From Acinetobacter sichuanensis (GTDB lineage Bacteria > Pseudomonadota > Gammaproteobacteria > Pseudomonadales > Moraxellaceae), in contig NZ_PYIX02000001.1 of the NCBI RefSeq assembly GCF_003024515.2, positions 186,001-250,000 on the forward strand: a stretch of 64,000 bases of DNA. The letters are read 5' to 3'. A model generated the notes under the pieces. The model had not been told where the DNA came from, did not search any database, and worked only from the letters and a program-made list of their open reading frames with translations. Position numbers and translations under genes: made by a program. Shown piece by piece: positions 49,807 through 58,833 of the stretch. Position 1 is the stretch's first letter; each line of letters opens with the position of its first letter.

Positions 49807-49829
49807 TCGCATTATTGAGAAAAACTCGG

Positions 49830-49835
49830 TATAAT
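49830..49835 (+). promoter_or_regulatory. -10 element of rpmE
   Basis: TATAAT, a perfect -10. The -35 is poor (TCGCAT at 49807-49812 with 17-base spacing). Transcription would start near 49842, giving an rpmE leader of about 180 bases. Confidence 0.5.
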
Positions 49836-49838
49836 GTT

Positions 49839-50014
49839 GCCCACTTGTTGTGCTTAGCTCTGACACTTATAGTCTCGGTGGGCTCAAAAGAAATGGTCTG
49901 TTATGGTGTTAGCCTGCTAAATTTATTTTTAAATTTGCTTTCCTTAAATAGGGTTTACACTCTGTTTAAGAGTGGCTAATTGCGATGACAGCAAAACCTT
50001 TCTTAACTTAGGAG
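49839..50014 (+). ncRNA. structured 5' leader of rpmE (candidate L31 autoregulatory element)
   Basis: The leader contains GCCCAC (49839-49844) complementary to GTGGGC (49878-49883), and a perfect hairpin CACTCT - GTTTA - AGAGTG (49958-49974) ahead of the AGGAG site (50010-50014). Ribosomal protein L31 leaders are known RNA regulators in gammaproteobacteria; whether this matches that class is not tested. Confidence 0.4.
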
Positions 50015-50022
50015 AATCGACC

Positions 50023-50247
50023 ATGCGCGCCGATATTCACCCAAAATACGAAAAATTAGTTGCAACTTGTTCATGTGGTAACGTAATCGAAACACGTTCT
50101 GCTTTAGGTAAAGAAACTCTTTATCTTGACGTATGTTCAGCTTGTCACCCATTCTATACTGGTAAACAAAAGAATGTGGACACTGGCGGTCGTATCGACA
50201 AGTTCAAACAACGTTTTGCTGGTATGTCACGTTCTATCAAACGTTAA
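50023..50247 (+). CDS. rpmE: 50S ribosomal protein L31 (zinc-binding form)
   Basis: 74-residue bL31. It is the C+ form: C16, C18, C38 and C41 ('ATCSCGN', '[12 protein letters not shown]') bind zinc. A paralogous C- form, used under zinc limitation, is not in the window. AGGAG eight bases before ATG 50023 fixes the start; 17 upstream codons in frame are rejected. Confidence 0.97.
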   Translation: MRADIHPKYEKLVATCSCGNVIETRSALGKETLYLDVCSACHPFYTGKQKNVDTGGRIDKFKQRFAGMSRSIKR

Positions 50248-50260
50248 TACGACAAAACAT

Positions 50261-50287
50261 AAAAAACGAGCTTTGGCTCGTTTTTTT
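50261..50287 (+). terminator. intrinsic terminator of rpmE
   Basis: ACGAGC - TTTG - GCTCGT with A-run before and T7 after. Confidence 0.93.
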
Positions 50288-50377
50288 GTGTCTATATTTT
50301 GCTTTGTGACGATCTTCTGCTTTGAGATTCAAAGAGCTTATTGCTAAGCTCCTGATGTATTTTAGTCAGCTCAGATT

Positions 50378-52585
50378 TTATTGATCTTGAACATCTGTGA
50401 GTTGGTCAAGTTTCTTTTGGAAATAGTCGCCTTGTAAGAAACGTGCTTCAACATTCCACGCATTGGCAAAGCTATTCATGTCATCTAGTTGGGTCAGTAG
50501 AAACTCTACAGGTTTAATTTCTTGATATTTATCAATCATTTCCTGTAAGGCTTGAGTTGTATTTTCTTTGTTGAGCATCAATGTATATTTTTCATCTAAG
50601 GTTAGATGCGTGATATCACTTTGTTGCAAAATAATTTCACTGGAAATACTTGAGCCAAAGCGACGTACTGCGATATCTGCACCATGTTCACGTAAGATCG
50701 CAATATTTTTTTGTGCTTCAACGATATTTTTCGCAAGATCTTCTTCATCAAACTGCAAAATAATTGGGTGCGTGGCACGACTTCCAACAATAGTGATTAA
50801 TTTTGAAACAAGTTCAGGGAATTGTTTATCATGGAATAAAACATGACGATTTAAATTCACAATGATCTTTGCTTCAGGATATTGATGAATAAAGTTATGT
50901 AATTGTTTACAAGCTTCTACCAAAATCCAGCGATCTAATTTAATAGAAAGTTCAATGTCTTCATCAAGTTCAATGAGATTGCTAATTTTTTTCCATTGAT
51001 TTTCATAAATAAAACCACTGGTCACTTGGTAAGTATATAAGTTAGTATCTTGTTTATCATAAAGTTGTTGATATTTAATACGAATTTCACCTTTTTCCAA
51101 ACTATTTGCAATTTGGCGAAGAATAGGTGAGGACTGGTGTGAAACGTCTTGTTTTATCACATTTTCTGGCTTTGACACAGGTGTAATCGTCGGTACGTCA
51201 ACGCTTGCTGTTTCAATCGTTTCAATGATAACAGGTGCAGATTCTTGGGAAATAGGCGCTTCTACAAGCGGCGCAAGTTCAATTTTGGTCGATTCTAATG
51301 ATGCACTCATCTGTAAATCTGATTCAGATGGTTGTGCTGATATACGTGAGTTATAGGCTTGGGTCAGTAACTCAGAAAAATTATTTTCATGAAAATCATG
51401 CGCAATAATAGGAGCAACCCCAATTTTGAGATGGAAGTTATAGGCTTGAAAATTAATTTCTTGCAATTGTGGTTTTTGTAGTACATGCAAATTAGAAATT
51501 CTAGATTCTAATAATGAATCAGAACCTGCTTGTAATAAGATCCCATAGACACCAGGGTAAATATTGAAAATCGTTTGGTTGGTTTGTTCTTTTAGAAAGT
51601 TTTGAATACCTTCAAAATATTTATTTGCGTCTTGCCATGAAAGATCAAAAATAGAGTCAGGACAATCTGCAAGACTAAAAATAACCAACGCATTTGCTTT
51701 TGCAGGTTGGTTGATCAGTGCACGGTTGATTTGTGGGAATAAGTTAGAGATAGAACTAGAGTTATTCTGCTGAGGTTGAGTATTTGTACTCTGCTGCGCG
51801 CCACCAACTTCAATTGTAAGGCTAAGAGAGTCTTCATCTAAACCTGGTAGAAATTCAATTTTTAAAGGGTTTTGAGTTTTGGCATTTTGATTTTGAGTGC
51901 TTAAATCAAAACGAGCATAGTCAAATTGACCTTGAGTTATTTTTTTGAAACGATTTTTGAAATCATTTAAATTTTCAGGCTGTAAAATATCTAAAATTGG
52001 TAAGCCGATCAGCTCTTCTTCACTTTTTAGCCCAAATAATTCAAGATATTCAGGGTTTGCTTGAGTATGAATACCTTCTTCGATCACAGCACATGCTTTA
52101 TGTTGTTCTTCTACAAGAGATTGTGCTTGAGTTTTGGCATTTTCTAAATCTTGTAGTAAATGTTGTTTTGATTGTAGCGCACGGCTATAAGACAATGCCC
52201 GAACTAGACTGATATAACAATGTTCTGGTTCTTGCAAATCAATGATGTCATAAATGCCTTTATGAATAAAATATTCATATTGTTCAGGTTTATATTCTGT
52301 AGGACGTAATAAAATCACGGGAATATTTACTTGTTTAGACGCTTGGATTAAGGTAACCGCCTGTTCCATTTTTAAATCATAAGCACGTCCAAAAATGATT
52401 AAATCCCAAGACGTATTGAGTTGTTTTTCGAAGCTTTTCAAATCATCTAATAGTAAACCTTGTGCGAGATGATCTTTACTCTGAAACATCTCCATCAGCA
52501 TATTATAACGAATTTGATTATCATCAATAATCAGTACTCGTGTTTCGGAGAGTTTTAACTTCTTAGATAATAATAAATTTCTCAC
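50378..52585 (-). CDS. FimX-like REC-PAS-GGDEF-EAL protein with degenerate catalytic domains
   Basis: About 735 residues. Order: receiver-like domain ('VLIIDDNQIRYNMLMEMF', about 15-130), PAS (about 150-265), GGDEF-like (about 285-425, with 'IYPGVYGILLQ' where the GGDEF loop should be), a linker rich in Ser/Pro/Glu, and an EAL-like domain (about 485-725). The EAL signature is replaced ('KYQQLYDKQDTNLYTYQVTS') and 'RRFG' replaces the usual DDFG. So it should neither make nor cut c-di-GMP but could bind it. Pseudomonas FimX has the same plan and governs type IV pili. The start is GTG 52585 (4-base overlap with the PilZ gene) or ATG 52600. Confidence 0.78.
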   Translation of the reverse strand: MRNLLLSKKLKLSETRVLIIDDNQIRYNMLMEMFQSKDHLAQGLLLDDLKSFEKQLNTSWDLIIFGRAYDLKMEQAVTLIQASKQVNIPVILLRPTEYKPEQYEYFIHKGIYDIIDLQEPEHCYISLVRALSYSRALQSKQHLLQDLENAKTQAQSLVEEQHKACAVIEEGIHTQANPEYLELFGLKSEEELIGLPILDILQPENLNDFKNRFKKITQGQFDYARFDLSTQNQNAKTQNPLKIEFLPGLDEDSLSLTIEVGGAQQSTNTQPQQNNSSSISNLFPQINRALINQPAKANALVIFSLADCPDSIFDLSWQDANKYFEGIQNFLKEQTNQTIFNIYPGVYGILLQAGSDSLLESRISNLHVLQKPQLQEINFQAYNFHLKIGVAPIIAHDFHENNFSELLTQAYNSRISAQPSESDLQMSASLESTKIELAPLVEAPISQESAPVIIETIETASVDVPTITPVSKPENVIKQDVSHQSSPILRQIANSLEKGEIRIKYQQLYDKQDTNLYTYQVTSGFIYENQWKKISNLIELDEDIELSIKLDRWILVEACKQLHNFIHQYPEAKIIVNLNRHVLFHDKQFPELVSKLITIVGSRATHPIILQFDEEDLAKNIVEAQKNIAILREHGADIAVRRFGSSISSEIILQQSDITHLTLDEKYTLMLNKENTTQALQEMIDKYQEIKPVEFLLTQLDDMNSFANAWNVEARFLQGDYFQKKLDQLTDVQDQ

Positions 52586-54336
52586 TTCAAAGTGTCCCAT
52601 AAGTCATGATTATTTAAATCATTTAATTGTTGTTGGATAAATTCATCGATAATCATTTGTTCTTCATCGTTGAGCAATTCAAAATCAAACTGAACAAAAC
52701 TTTGAGAAATAAACAGTGACTTCAATAAATAAATTTTGATTTCTTGATTTTTAAAACGTAAATACAAAGCTTGTTGTTCTTTGAAATGTGCTAAGTTAGG
52801 GAGAACTAAAGACAATCTATTTTGCTCTTCTTGTTCAGTTTGAACCAATAAGCAAGGTTGATAATTATAACTTGAAACCTCAGAAGGCACTTTGATTGCA
52901 CATGGATAAATATCTGGCGATAAAATCTCAATCCCGACTTCATAGCTTTTATTTACACTTTGTTTAATCCAACGTACAACAGCACATTTCCATTTATTTT
53001 GTTGACTTTCACTGACCAAAATCAGTTCGCCTGTACGCAAATTTTTAGGTGCTTCACCTGACCAAGCAATACGATAACCATTAATACTAATATCGAGTAC
53101 TTCGGTTTGATAAATTTGCTTAACTTCACGGTCAATTTGCTTAATTTTTTGTGTTTGTGCAGCATCATGATTGTGATTTGCAATACTGGTTTGTAGATTT
53201 GCTTCAGACCTAAAGCCAAAATTTTGATTGATTAATAATGTTTCATCAAAGGTTTTTGCATTAGATAAATAAAAATGTGCTGTTTGTAAAGTAAAGCAAA
53301 TTTGTAATTGCGCAGAATATTCATAACGTTCATGTTGACGCTCAGAATGCGTTCCTAAAACGTTTTGTACATGAAATTTTAGTGCAGAGGAAAGAAAATC
53401 CTTTTCATTTTTAGAAATATAAGTGGATTCATTTTGAATCGTATCATTGATATGTTCAAGCAATTGTTGGGTTGAAACAAAGACATTTGCTTTAAAATCT
53501 TCATGATGTTTACGGTTGTAAATAGGAGGATGATCTTTTGTCGTATCTACAATATATCTTGAAAGAGAGCTTTCTCTTGGTAAAATTTGTGTGAGCTTTG
53601 CCCAGTCTAGACTACATTGATAAAGGGCTTGAATCTCATTAGGGCGAATTTGATGAGTATTAAAAATATCTAATAGTAAGACTTGAGCATAAGCTTGCTG
53701 AATATTTTGTACAGGAAAATGTGTTCCTTGTAATTGATTGATATTAATTAATAATTCGTTATTTTTTGCAGCGAGTTCATAAATATTATGAATCGTTTGC
53801 CACTGATTTGATAACGCAGGGCTGTAAAGCATTTGCTGCTGCGTAAGGAGTAAACCGAGTTGTTGTAATGCATAATAACTAGACAAAATACGAGCAGTTT
53901 TAAAGCTACGATTTTGTGCAAATTTTAAAATGGCATATTTTTGTTGATTGAGTTGTAAGGAGCTTCGGTGTGTAATATCGACATAAATTTTTGCAAAATA
54001 GGCACGCATAAACGTCGTGAGCTCAATAATATGCTCATTACGATCAGAATGAGAAAGCCCTTGATCTAAAAAGTATTTTTCTAAACCAATTAACACATTT
54101 TCAATGCTAGGATGCAAAACTTGTAGCAAATCAAAACGTAATGTTTCGGTGCAATCTAATTCTGCAATTTCATACATTGCATTTAATAACGCTTCTGAAC
54201 TGTCGCCTAGCTTCATAATAGATAAGTCTGACACCCATTGGTGTAGTGCTTCTACTGATGCTTTTGAAAAGCTCAACTGTTCACGGTTTAAGACCGTTGA
54301 AGCGTGGAAAATATCAGAGATTTCCTTATTTATCAT
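52582..54336 (-). CDS. PilZ-domain protein with split c-di-GMP motif
   Basis: 584-residue protein. The C-terminal third has a PilZ domain: the arginine-rich part 'ERQHERYEYSAQLQI' near residue 334 and 'LDISINGYRIAW' (DxSxxG) near 412. The two halves are separated by about 70 residues, more than usual, which suggests an inserted loop. The N-terminal 330 residues are helical with many Gln/Leu repeats and no recognised domain. It overlaps the FimX-like gene by about four bases, so the two are cotranslated. A c-di-GMP effector partnership is likely. Confidence 0.75.
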   Translation of the reverse strand: MINKEISDIFHASTVLNREQLSFSKASVEALHQWVSDLSIMKLGDSSEALLNAMYEIAELDCTETLRFDLLQVLHPSIENVLIGLEKYFLDQGLSHSDRNEHIIELTTFMRAYFAKIYVDITHRSSLQLNQQKYAILKFAQNRSFKTARILSSYYALQQLGLLLTQQQMLYSPALSNQWQTIHNIYELAAKNNELLININQLQGTHFPVQNIQQAYAQVLLLDIFNTHQIRPNEIQALYQCSLDWAKLTQILPRESSLSRYIVDTTKDHPPIYNRKHHEDFKANVFVSTQQLLEHINDTIQNESTYISKNEKDFLSSALKFHVQNVLGTHSERQHERYEYSAQLQICFTLQTAHFYLSNAKTFDETLLINQNFGFRSEANLQTSIANHNHDAAQTQKIKQIDREVKQIYQTEVLDISINGYRIAWSGEAPKNLRTGELILVSESQQNKWKCAVVRWIKQSVNKSYEVGIEILSPDIYPCAIKVPSEVSSYNYQPCLLVQTEQEEQNRLSLVLPNLAHFKEQQALYLRFKNQEIKIYLLKSLFISQSFVQFDFELLNDEEQMIIDEFIQQQLNDLNNHDLWDTLK

Positions 54337-54363
54337 ACTTATATTGAACTCATTTTAAAAAAT

Positions 54364-55377
54364 CTAAAAACTTGAAGCCCCAAATAGCGGTGTTTTATTT
54401 TTCTCTCCCGCAATCTCTCTGACTAATTTAGGAACTAAATAACCGGGTAAGCTAGCGAGTAGTTCTCTATAAATGTCATCAATTTCATTTGTATGTAAAT
54501 CAAAATGATGTGCACCTTTTACTTTATCTAACACATGTAAATAATAAGGTAATACCCCAGCTTCAAACAAGCGTTGACTGAGTTCAATCAAAACACTTGT
54601 AGAATTATTCACCCCTTTTAATAAAACAGCTTGATTCAGTACTAAAATTTGTTCTTTAACCAGCATAGAAAGCTTAGAACAGGTTAAAGCATCAAGTTCT
54701 GCTGCATGATTTGCATGCACAACTAGAATGACACGTAGCCGACTGTTTTTCAATAAGTAAACAAGTTCTTCGTCGATTCTTTCAGGAATTACGATTGGAA
54801 CGCGGGAGTGAATTCGTAGAATTTTAACTTGTGCTAAAGATTCTAACCTTTCAATCCAAAGTGCAAGTTTACGATTTGATAGGGTTAGGGGGTCTCCACC
54901 ACTTAAAATCACTTCATTAATTTCAGGATGTTGTTCTAAATAATGCTTAATATGTAGCCAGTCATCATTTTTAGGTAAATTTTCTTGATAAGGAAAATGA
55001 CGACGAAAACAATAACGACAATGTACAGCACAAGCCCCTGTTAGGGTGAGCAAAAATCTTGATTTATATTTATGTAATACGCCAGGAAGTTGGTTTGCTT
55101 GCTCTTCTCCTAAAGGGTCTGTGACAAAACCCTCGTGTTCTTCAAGCTCTAAATGATGAGGAAGCACTTGTAATAATAAAGGATCATATGCATTTCCTAT
55201 TTCCATCTTTTTGACAAAAGCACGTGGCACACGCAGTTTAAACTGTTCTGAAGCGAGTAAAGCACCCGACAATAATTCAGTGGGTGAAAGCTGTAATTGC
55301 TCAAGCAGTTCTTGCGGTGAAGTGATCAAATCACTCATCTGTGATTGCCAGTTTTGCTCTTGATATAGATAAGTCAT
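54364..55377 (-). CDS. epmB: EF-P beta-lysylation protein EpmB (lysine 2,3-aminomutase family)
   Basis: 337-residue radical-SAM enzyme that converts (S)-alpha-lysine to (R)-beta-lysine for attachment to EF-P. The iron-sulfur motif is 'CAVHCRYCFRRHFPYQ' (CxxxCxxC). 'VILSGGDPLTLSNRKL' and 'RVILVVHANHAAEL' are family blocks. It is divergent from efp, its target. EpmA, which transfers the beta-lysine, is not in the window. Confidence 0.93.
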   Translation of the reverse strand: MTYLYQEQNWQSQMSDLITSPQELLEQLQLSPTELLSGALLASEQFKLRVPRAFVKKMEIGNAYDPLLLQVLPHHLELEEHEGFVTDPLGEEQANQLPGVLHKYKSRFLLTLTGACAVHCRYCFRRHFPYQENLPKNDDWLHIKHYLEQHPEINEVILSGGDPLTLSNRKLALWIERLESLAQVKILRIHSRVPIVIPERIDEELVYLLKNSRLRVILVVHANHAAELDALTCSKLSMLVKEQILVLNQAVLLKGVNNSTSVLIELSQRLFEAGVLPYYLHVLDKVKGAHHFDLHTNEIDDIYRELLASLPGYLVPKLVREIAGEKNKTPLFGASSF

Positions 55378-55527
55378 GAAAATAAAAGAATATATAGGGT
55401 GTTGGGAGAAAAAACGAACAGTAACTTGAAAAAGTTAGATCCTGTTTACAATGCGATAGATCATTCAATTATCTATTTCAGCTTGATGATTTTAGCACTT
55501 AGTTGGCGAAGATGCAGGGGATAAAAC

Positions 55528-55555
55528 TTGATAATATGCTGTATTTAGCTAATAT
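55528..55555 (+). promoter_or_regulatory. sigma-70-type promoter of efp
   Basis: TTGATA (55528-55533), 16-base spacer, TAATAT (55550-55555). The predicted start is near 55562, leaving a 167-base efp leader. Confidence 0.6.
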
Positions 55556-55632
55556 CTGAGCGCTGCTGAAAATTTTTACATTGCTTCAAAGTACGTTGCT
55601 CATTTAGAATAGCCAAGAATGACAACATATGG

Positions 55633-55647
55633 CTAGCAGTCTGCTAG
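55633..55647. repeat. 15-bp palindrome in the efp leader
   Basis: CTAGCAG - T - CTGCTAG, an exact palindrome with a one-base centre, between epmB and efp. With such a tight centre it is more like a protein site than a hairpin. The rest of this 350-base gap shows only the promoter. Confidence 0.4.
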
Positions 55648-55728
55648 ACAAATTCACACATAGTTTTATTCAATGCATGAATTTTCAGCATGAATAGATT
55701 CAAGATTTAAGTTTGGAGTGAGCCTTTC

Positions 55729-56298
55729 ATGGCCTATTATTCTACAAATGATTTCAAAGCTGGCTTAAAAGTTATGCTTGATGGTAACCCATGTTCAATC
55801 ATGGAAAACGAATATGTAAAACCAGGTAAAGGGCAAGCATTTAACCGCGTAAAATTACGTAACCTTAAGTCTGGCAAAGTATTAGAAAAAACTTTCAAAT
55901 CTGGCGACTCTTTAGAAGCAGCAGATATTGTGGAAGTTGAAATGGAATACCTTTACAACGATGGTGAAATGTGGAATTTCATGGATCCTGTATCTTTCGA
56001 GCAAATTGCAGCAGATAAAACTGCAATGGGTGATGCTGCGAAATGGTTGAAAGATGATTCAAATGAAAAATGTACGATTATGCTATTTAATGGCGTGCCA
56101 TTAACTGTAAATGCACCGAACTTTGTTGTATTAAAAGTTGTTGAAACTGATCCAGGTGTACGTGGTGATACTTCTGGTGGTGGCGGTAAACCTGCAAAAT
56201 TAGAAACAGGTGCAGTAGTACGTGTTCCATTATTTGTACAGCAAGAAGAAAATGTTCGTGTAGACACTCGTACTGGTGACTATTTAGAGCGCGCATAA
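55729..56298 (+). CDS. efp: translation elongation factor P
   Basis: 189-residue EF-P, which relieves ribosome stalling at polyproline. The modified lysine is K34 in '[12 protein letters not shown]', the site for beta-lysylation by the EpmAB system, fitting the divergent epmB. The three beta-barrel domains and the C-terminal '[13 protein letters not shown]' are normal. The ribosome-binding site is GGAGTG. Confidence 0.97.
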   Translation: MAYYSTNDFKAGLKVMLDGNPCSIMENEYVKPGKGQAFNRVKLRNLKSGKVLEKTFKSGDSLEAADIVEVEMEYLYNDGEMWNFMDPVSFEQIAADKTAMGDAAKWLKDDSNEKCTIMLFNGVPLTVNAPNFVVLKVVETDPGVRGDTSGGGGKPAKLETGAVVRVPLFVQQEENVRVDTRTGDYLERA

Positions 56299-56317
56299 TT
56301 GTAGTTTTACAAGATGC

Positions 56318-56346
56318 AAAAAGGGATGATAATCATCCCTTTTTTA
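56318..56346 (+). terminator. intrinsic terminator of efp
   Basis: GGGATGA - TAA - TCATCCC with an A-run before and T-run after, 20 bases after the stop. Confidence 0.92.
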
Positions 56347-56355
56347 TTTTAAATT

Positions 56356-57243
56356 TTAATAAGATAGCAGATTTACTTGTCTAAATTTAGAAGGGCTTAT
56401 ACCTGCATATTTTTGAAAAAAGCGACTGAAATAAGCAGGATCTTTAAAACCTAGTTGATAGCAAATAATGTGAATAGAACTATCTGTGAAAATAAGCATA
56501 CGTTTAGCTTCTTGCATTTGTCGGTTGTAAATTAACTTTTTAGAAGATGTGTTGGCTAAACGGCGGCAAATTTCATTTAAACGTGTTTCTGTAATGGCTA
56601 AATGAGCTGCATATTCAGTTAATGTCCAATGGTGATCATAATGAGATTCAATTAATTCATTAAATTTACGAAAAATTGCCAGATCATGATTGTTATTATA
56701 GGTATAAGGTAAAGCAGATTCAGCGAGTCGCATGGCTTGTAAAAAAATCAGACCAATTAGGCTTTTTAAAACAAAATTTTTACCTTGTTGATTGTTTTCA
56801 AATTCATCTTTGAGTTGATGTAAATAATGTTCTAAACGATGTAAATCTTGAGAATCAGAATGATTGAACTGACCTGAATGTACACACATAGGGTAAATAT
56901 GCTGAATTTTTAAGTCATTTTGTAGTCGCGAAATAATATTTTGTTGCACGGTTAAGACATGTCCTTCGCAGTCAGGATCAGTTATAAAAGAATGTGCAAC
57001 AGAGGGTGGTGTTAGAAAAAAAGCAGGTGCTTGACAGATATATTTCACATCGTCTAGAAAAACTTGCACTGTACCTTTAGTGAAAAAGTGTAATTGAAAA
57101 AAGCGGTCATGACGATGCGGTGGCATATTTTGACCAAAAAAGTTCGCCAGTTTCGCTTGATCTTCATAATGAATGTCTTCAGTGGTAAGACCTTGATCAT
57201 CAACTTGCCCCATCGGTAAATTGGGGATAAATGCGTTTTTCAT
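56356..57243 (-). CDS. hpaA: AraC-family activator of the 4-hydroxyphenylacetate/homoprotocatechuate genes
   Basis: 295-residue AraC/XylS-type regulator. The N-terminal cupin ('MPPHRHDRFFQLHFFTKGTV') probably binds the aromatic inducer. The C-terminal double helix-turn-helix is at about 195-292 ('YAAHLAITETRLNEICRRL' and 'CYQLGFKDPAYFSRFFQKYA'). It is divergent from hpaG1, the position of HpaA in other hpa clusters. HpaA in E. coli W activates the monooxygenase genes, which are not in this window. Confidence 0.87.
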   Translation of the reverse strand: MKNAFIPNLPMGQVDDQGLTTEDIHYEDQAKLANFFGQNMPPHRHDRFFQLHFFTKGTVQVFLDDVKYICQAPAFFLTPPSVAHSFITDPDCEGHVLTVQQNIISRLQNDLKIQHIYPMCVHSGQFNHSDSQDLHRLEHYLHQLKDEFENNQQGKNFVLKSLIGLIFLQAMRLAESALPYTYNNNHDLAIFRKFNELIESHYDHHWTLTEYAAHLAITETRLNEICRRLANTSSKKLIYNRQMQEAKRMLIFTDSSIHIICYQLGFKDPAYFSRFFQKYAGISPSKFRQVNLLSY

Positions 57244-57295
57244 ACCTTCGGATCCATGAAAAGTATAATTTTTTATATCATAACGTAAAAAGTGC

Positions 57296-57324
57296 TTGCA
57301 ATTAGTTATGATGTTAACTATAAA
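57296..57324 (+). promoter_or_regulatory. promoter of the hpaG1 operon
   Basis: TTGCAA (57296-57301), exactly 17 bases, TATAAA (57319-57324). The predicted start is near 57331. Confidence 0.65.
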
Positions 57325-57339
57325 GTTAATATATTAACT
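57324..57339. promoter_or_regulatory. 16-bp perfect palindrome over the hpaG1 transcription start (candidate operator)
   Basis: AGTTAATATATTAACT reads the same on both strands. It overlaps the end of the -10 and the expected start. Further AGTTA / TAACT half-sites lie at 57304-57308 and 57315-57319. The placement suits a repressor, for example a MarR-type HpaR encoded elsewhere. Confidence 0.6.
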
Positions 57340-57391
57340 AATTTGTGAAAAGTCTAGAAAAAATATCTAGATCCAAGGAAGAGAAAACGCG

Positions 57392-58051
57392 ATGAATGAT
57401 CTAAAAAAGATAGATACTCACGGCAATATTTTTGGTATCGCATTAAATTATAAGTGTTTATATGAAAGCTTACAGACACAATTTAATCAAAAGCCTTATG
57501 TGAAAGAGCCTGTCAAACCTGTTTTGTTTATTAAGACTCCAAATACCCGTAATCAAAGTGGTCAGGTGGTTTTTAAACAAGTGGGTGATGTTTTACAAGC
57601 AGGACCTACGGTGGGTATCGTGATTGGGAAAAGTACCAGTCGTGTACAAGAAAAAGATGCGCATGAACATATTGCAGCTTATGTCGTGGTCAATGAATTG
57701 AGTTTGCCTGAAGACAGTTATTATCGCCCAGCCATTAAAGCCAAATGTCAGGATGGCTTTTGTGTCATTGGTGAAGCTGTTGCTCGTGATCAAGTCACAG
57801 ATATCAATCATTTAGAGTTACGTGTTTTGGTCAATGGTGAATTGAAACAAAAAGGCAATACTTCAAACTGGTTGCGTACACCTGAGCAAATCATTGCAGA
57901 AATTTCAGAGTATATGCCACTCAATGAAGGTGATGTGATTTTGACAGGAACTCCATTAGGACGTGTTGATTTAAATGCAAATGATGTGGTTCGTATCGAG
58001 ATTGATCAATTGGGTGCGATAGAAAACACCATTCAGGAACAGGGAGTATAA
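57392..58051 (+). CDS. hpaG1: HpaG N-terminal-type FAH-family isomerase/decarboxylase subunit
   Basis: 219-residue fumarylacetoacetate-hydrolase-fold protein matching the first half of E. coli HpaG. Together with the next gene it carries out decarboxylation of 5-oxopent-3-ene-1,2,5-tricarboxylate and isomerisation of the resulting hepta-diene-dioate. 'PVLFIKTPNTRNQSG' and 'SYYRPAIKAKCQDGFCVIGE' are family blocks. In E. coli the two halves are fused; here they are separate genes, three bases apart. Confidence 0.88.
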   Translation: MNDLKKIDTHGNIFGIALNYKCLYESLQTQFNQKPYVKEPVKPVLFIKTPNTRNQSGQVVFKQVGDVLQAGPTVGIVIGKSTSRVQEKDAHEHIAAYVVVNELSLPEDSYYRPAIKAKCQDGFCVIGEAVARDQVTDINHLELRVLVNGELKQKGNTSNWLRTPEQIIAEISEYMPLNEGDVILTGTPLGRVDLNANDVVRIEIDQLGAIENTIQEQGV

Positions 58052-58054
58052 ATC

Positions 58055-58816
58055 ATGAAAACTGCACGTATTCGTCACCATGGTGAAGTGGTTAATGTTG
58101 AAGTTTTAGAGGACTTAAGCGTTCAACTTGAAAATGGTGAAATTTTAAGTGAAGAATCTGTGGAATGGTTGCCTCCTGCGCAAGGAACAATGTTTGCTCT
58201 TGGTTTAAATTATGCCGATCATGCGCGTGAATTGGCTTTTGAACCACCAAAAGAACCGCTTATTTTTATTAAAGCGCCAAATACATTTACGGGTCACAAT
58301 AAAAATACATGGCGTCCTGACCATGTTGACTATATGCACTATGAGTGTGAGTTGGTCGCTGTGATTGGTAAAACTGCAAAAAATGTTAAGCGTGAAGATG
58401 CTTTAGATTATGTTGCTGGCTATACCTTATGTAATGACTATGCGATTCGTGATTATTTAGAAAATTATTATCGTCCAAACTTACGTGTTAAAAACCGTCA
58501 TTCAACCACACCTGTAGGTCCATACATTATTGATACAGCTTCAGTCCCTGAGCCGAATAATTTAACCCTTCGAACTTGGGTAAATGGTGAACTGCGCCAA
58601 GAAGGTACGACGGCAGATATGATTTTTGATGTGCCATTTCTCATTGAGTACATTTCATCATTTATGACTTTACAAGCGGGCGACATGATTGCGACAGGAA
58701 CACCTGAAGGGCTTTCAGATGTCGTGCCGGGTGATGAAGTGATTGTAGAAATTGAGGGTGTAGGTCAATTGCGTAACTACATCGTTTCAGAAACAGAATT
58801 TTTTAAAACAGTTTAA
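58055..58816 (+). CDS. hpaG2: HpaG C-terminal-type FAH-family isomerase/decarboxylase subunit
   Basis: 253-residue partner of HpaG1, matching the second half of E. coli HpaG. Active-site region: 'FALGLNYADHARELAFEPP', 'YMHYECELVAVIGK', and 'PGDEVIVEIEGVGQLRN'. The metal ligands are the Glu pair in 'YECEL' and the Asp in 'YADHA'. GGGAG upstream. Ends 18 bases before hpaE. Confidence 0.9.
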   Translation: MKTARIRHHGEVVNVEVLEDLSVQLENGEILSEESVEWLPPAQGTMFALGLNYADHARELAFEPPKEPLIFIKAPNTFTGHNKNTWRPDHVDYMHYECELVAVIGKTAKNVKREDALDYVAGYTLCNDYAIRDYLENYYRPNLRVKNRHSTTPVGPYIIDTASVPEPNNLTLRTWVNGELRQEGTTADMIFDVPFLIEYISSFMTLQAGDMIATGTPEGLSDVVPGDEVIVEIEGVGQLRNYIVSETEFFKTV

Positions 58817-58833
58817 GTTAAGGGATGAACGGT

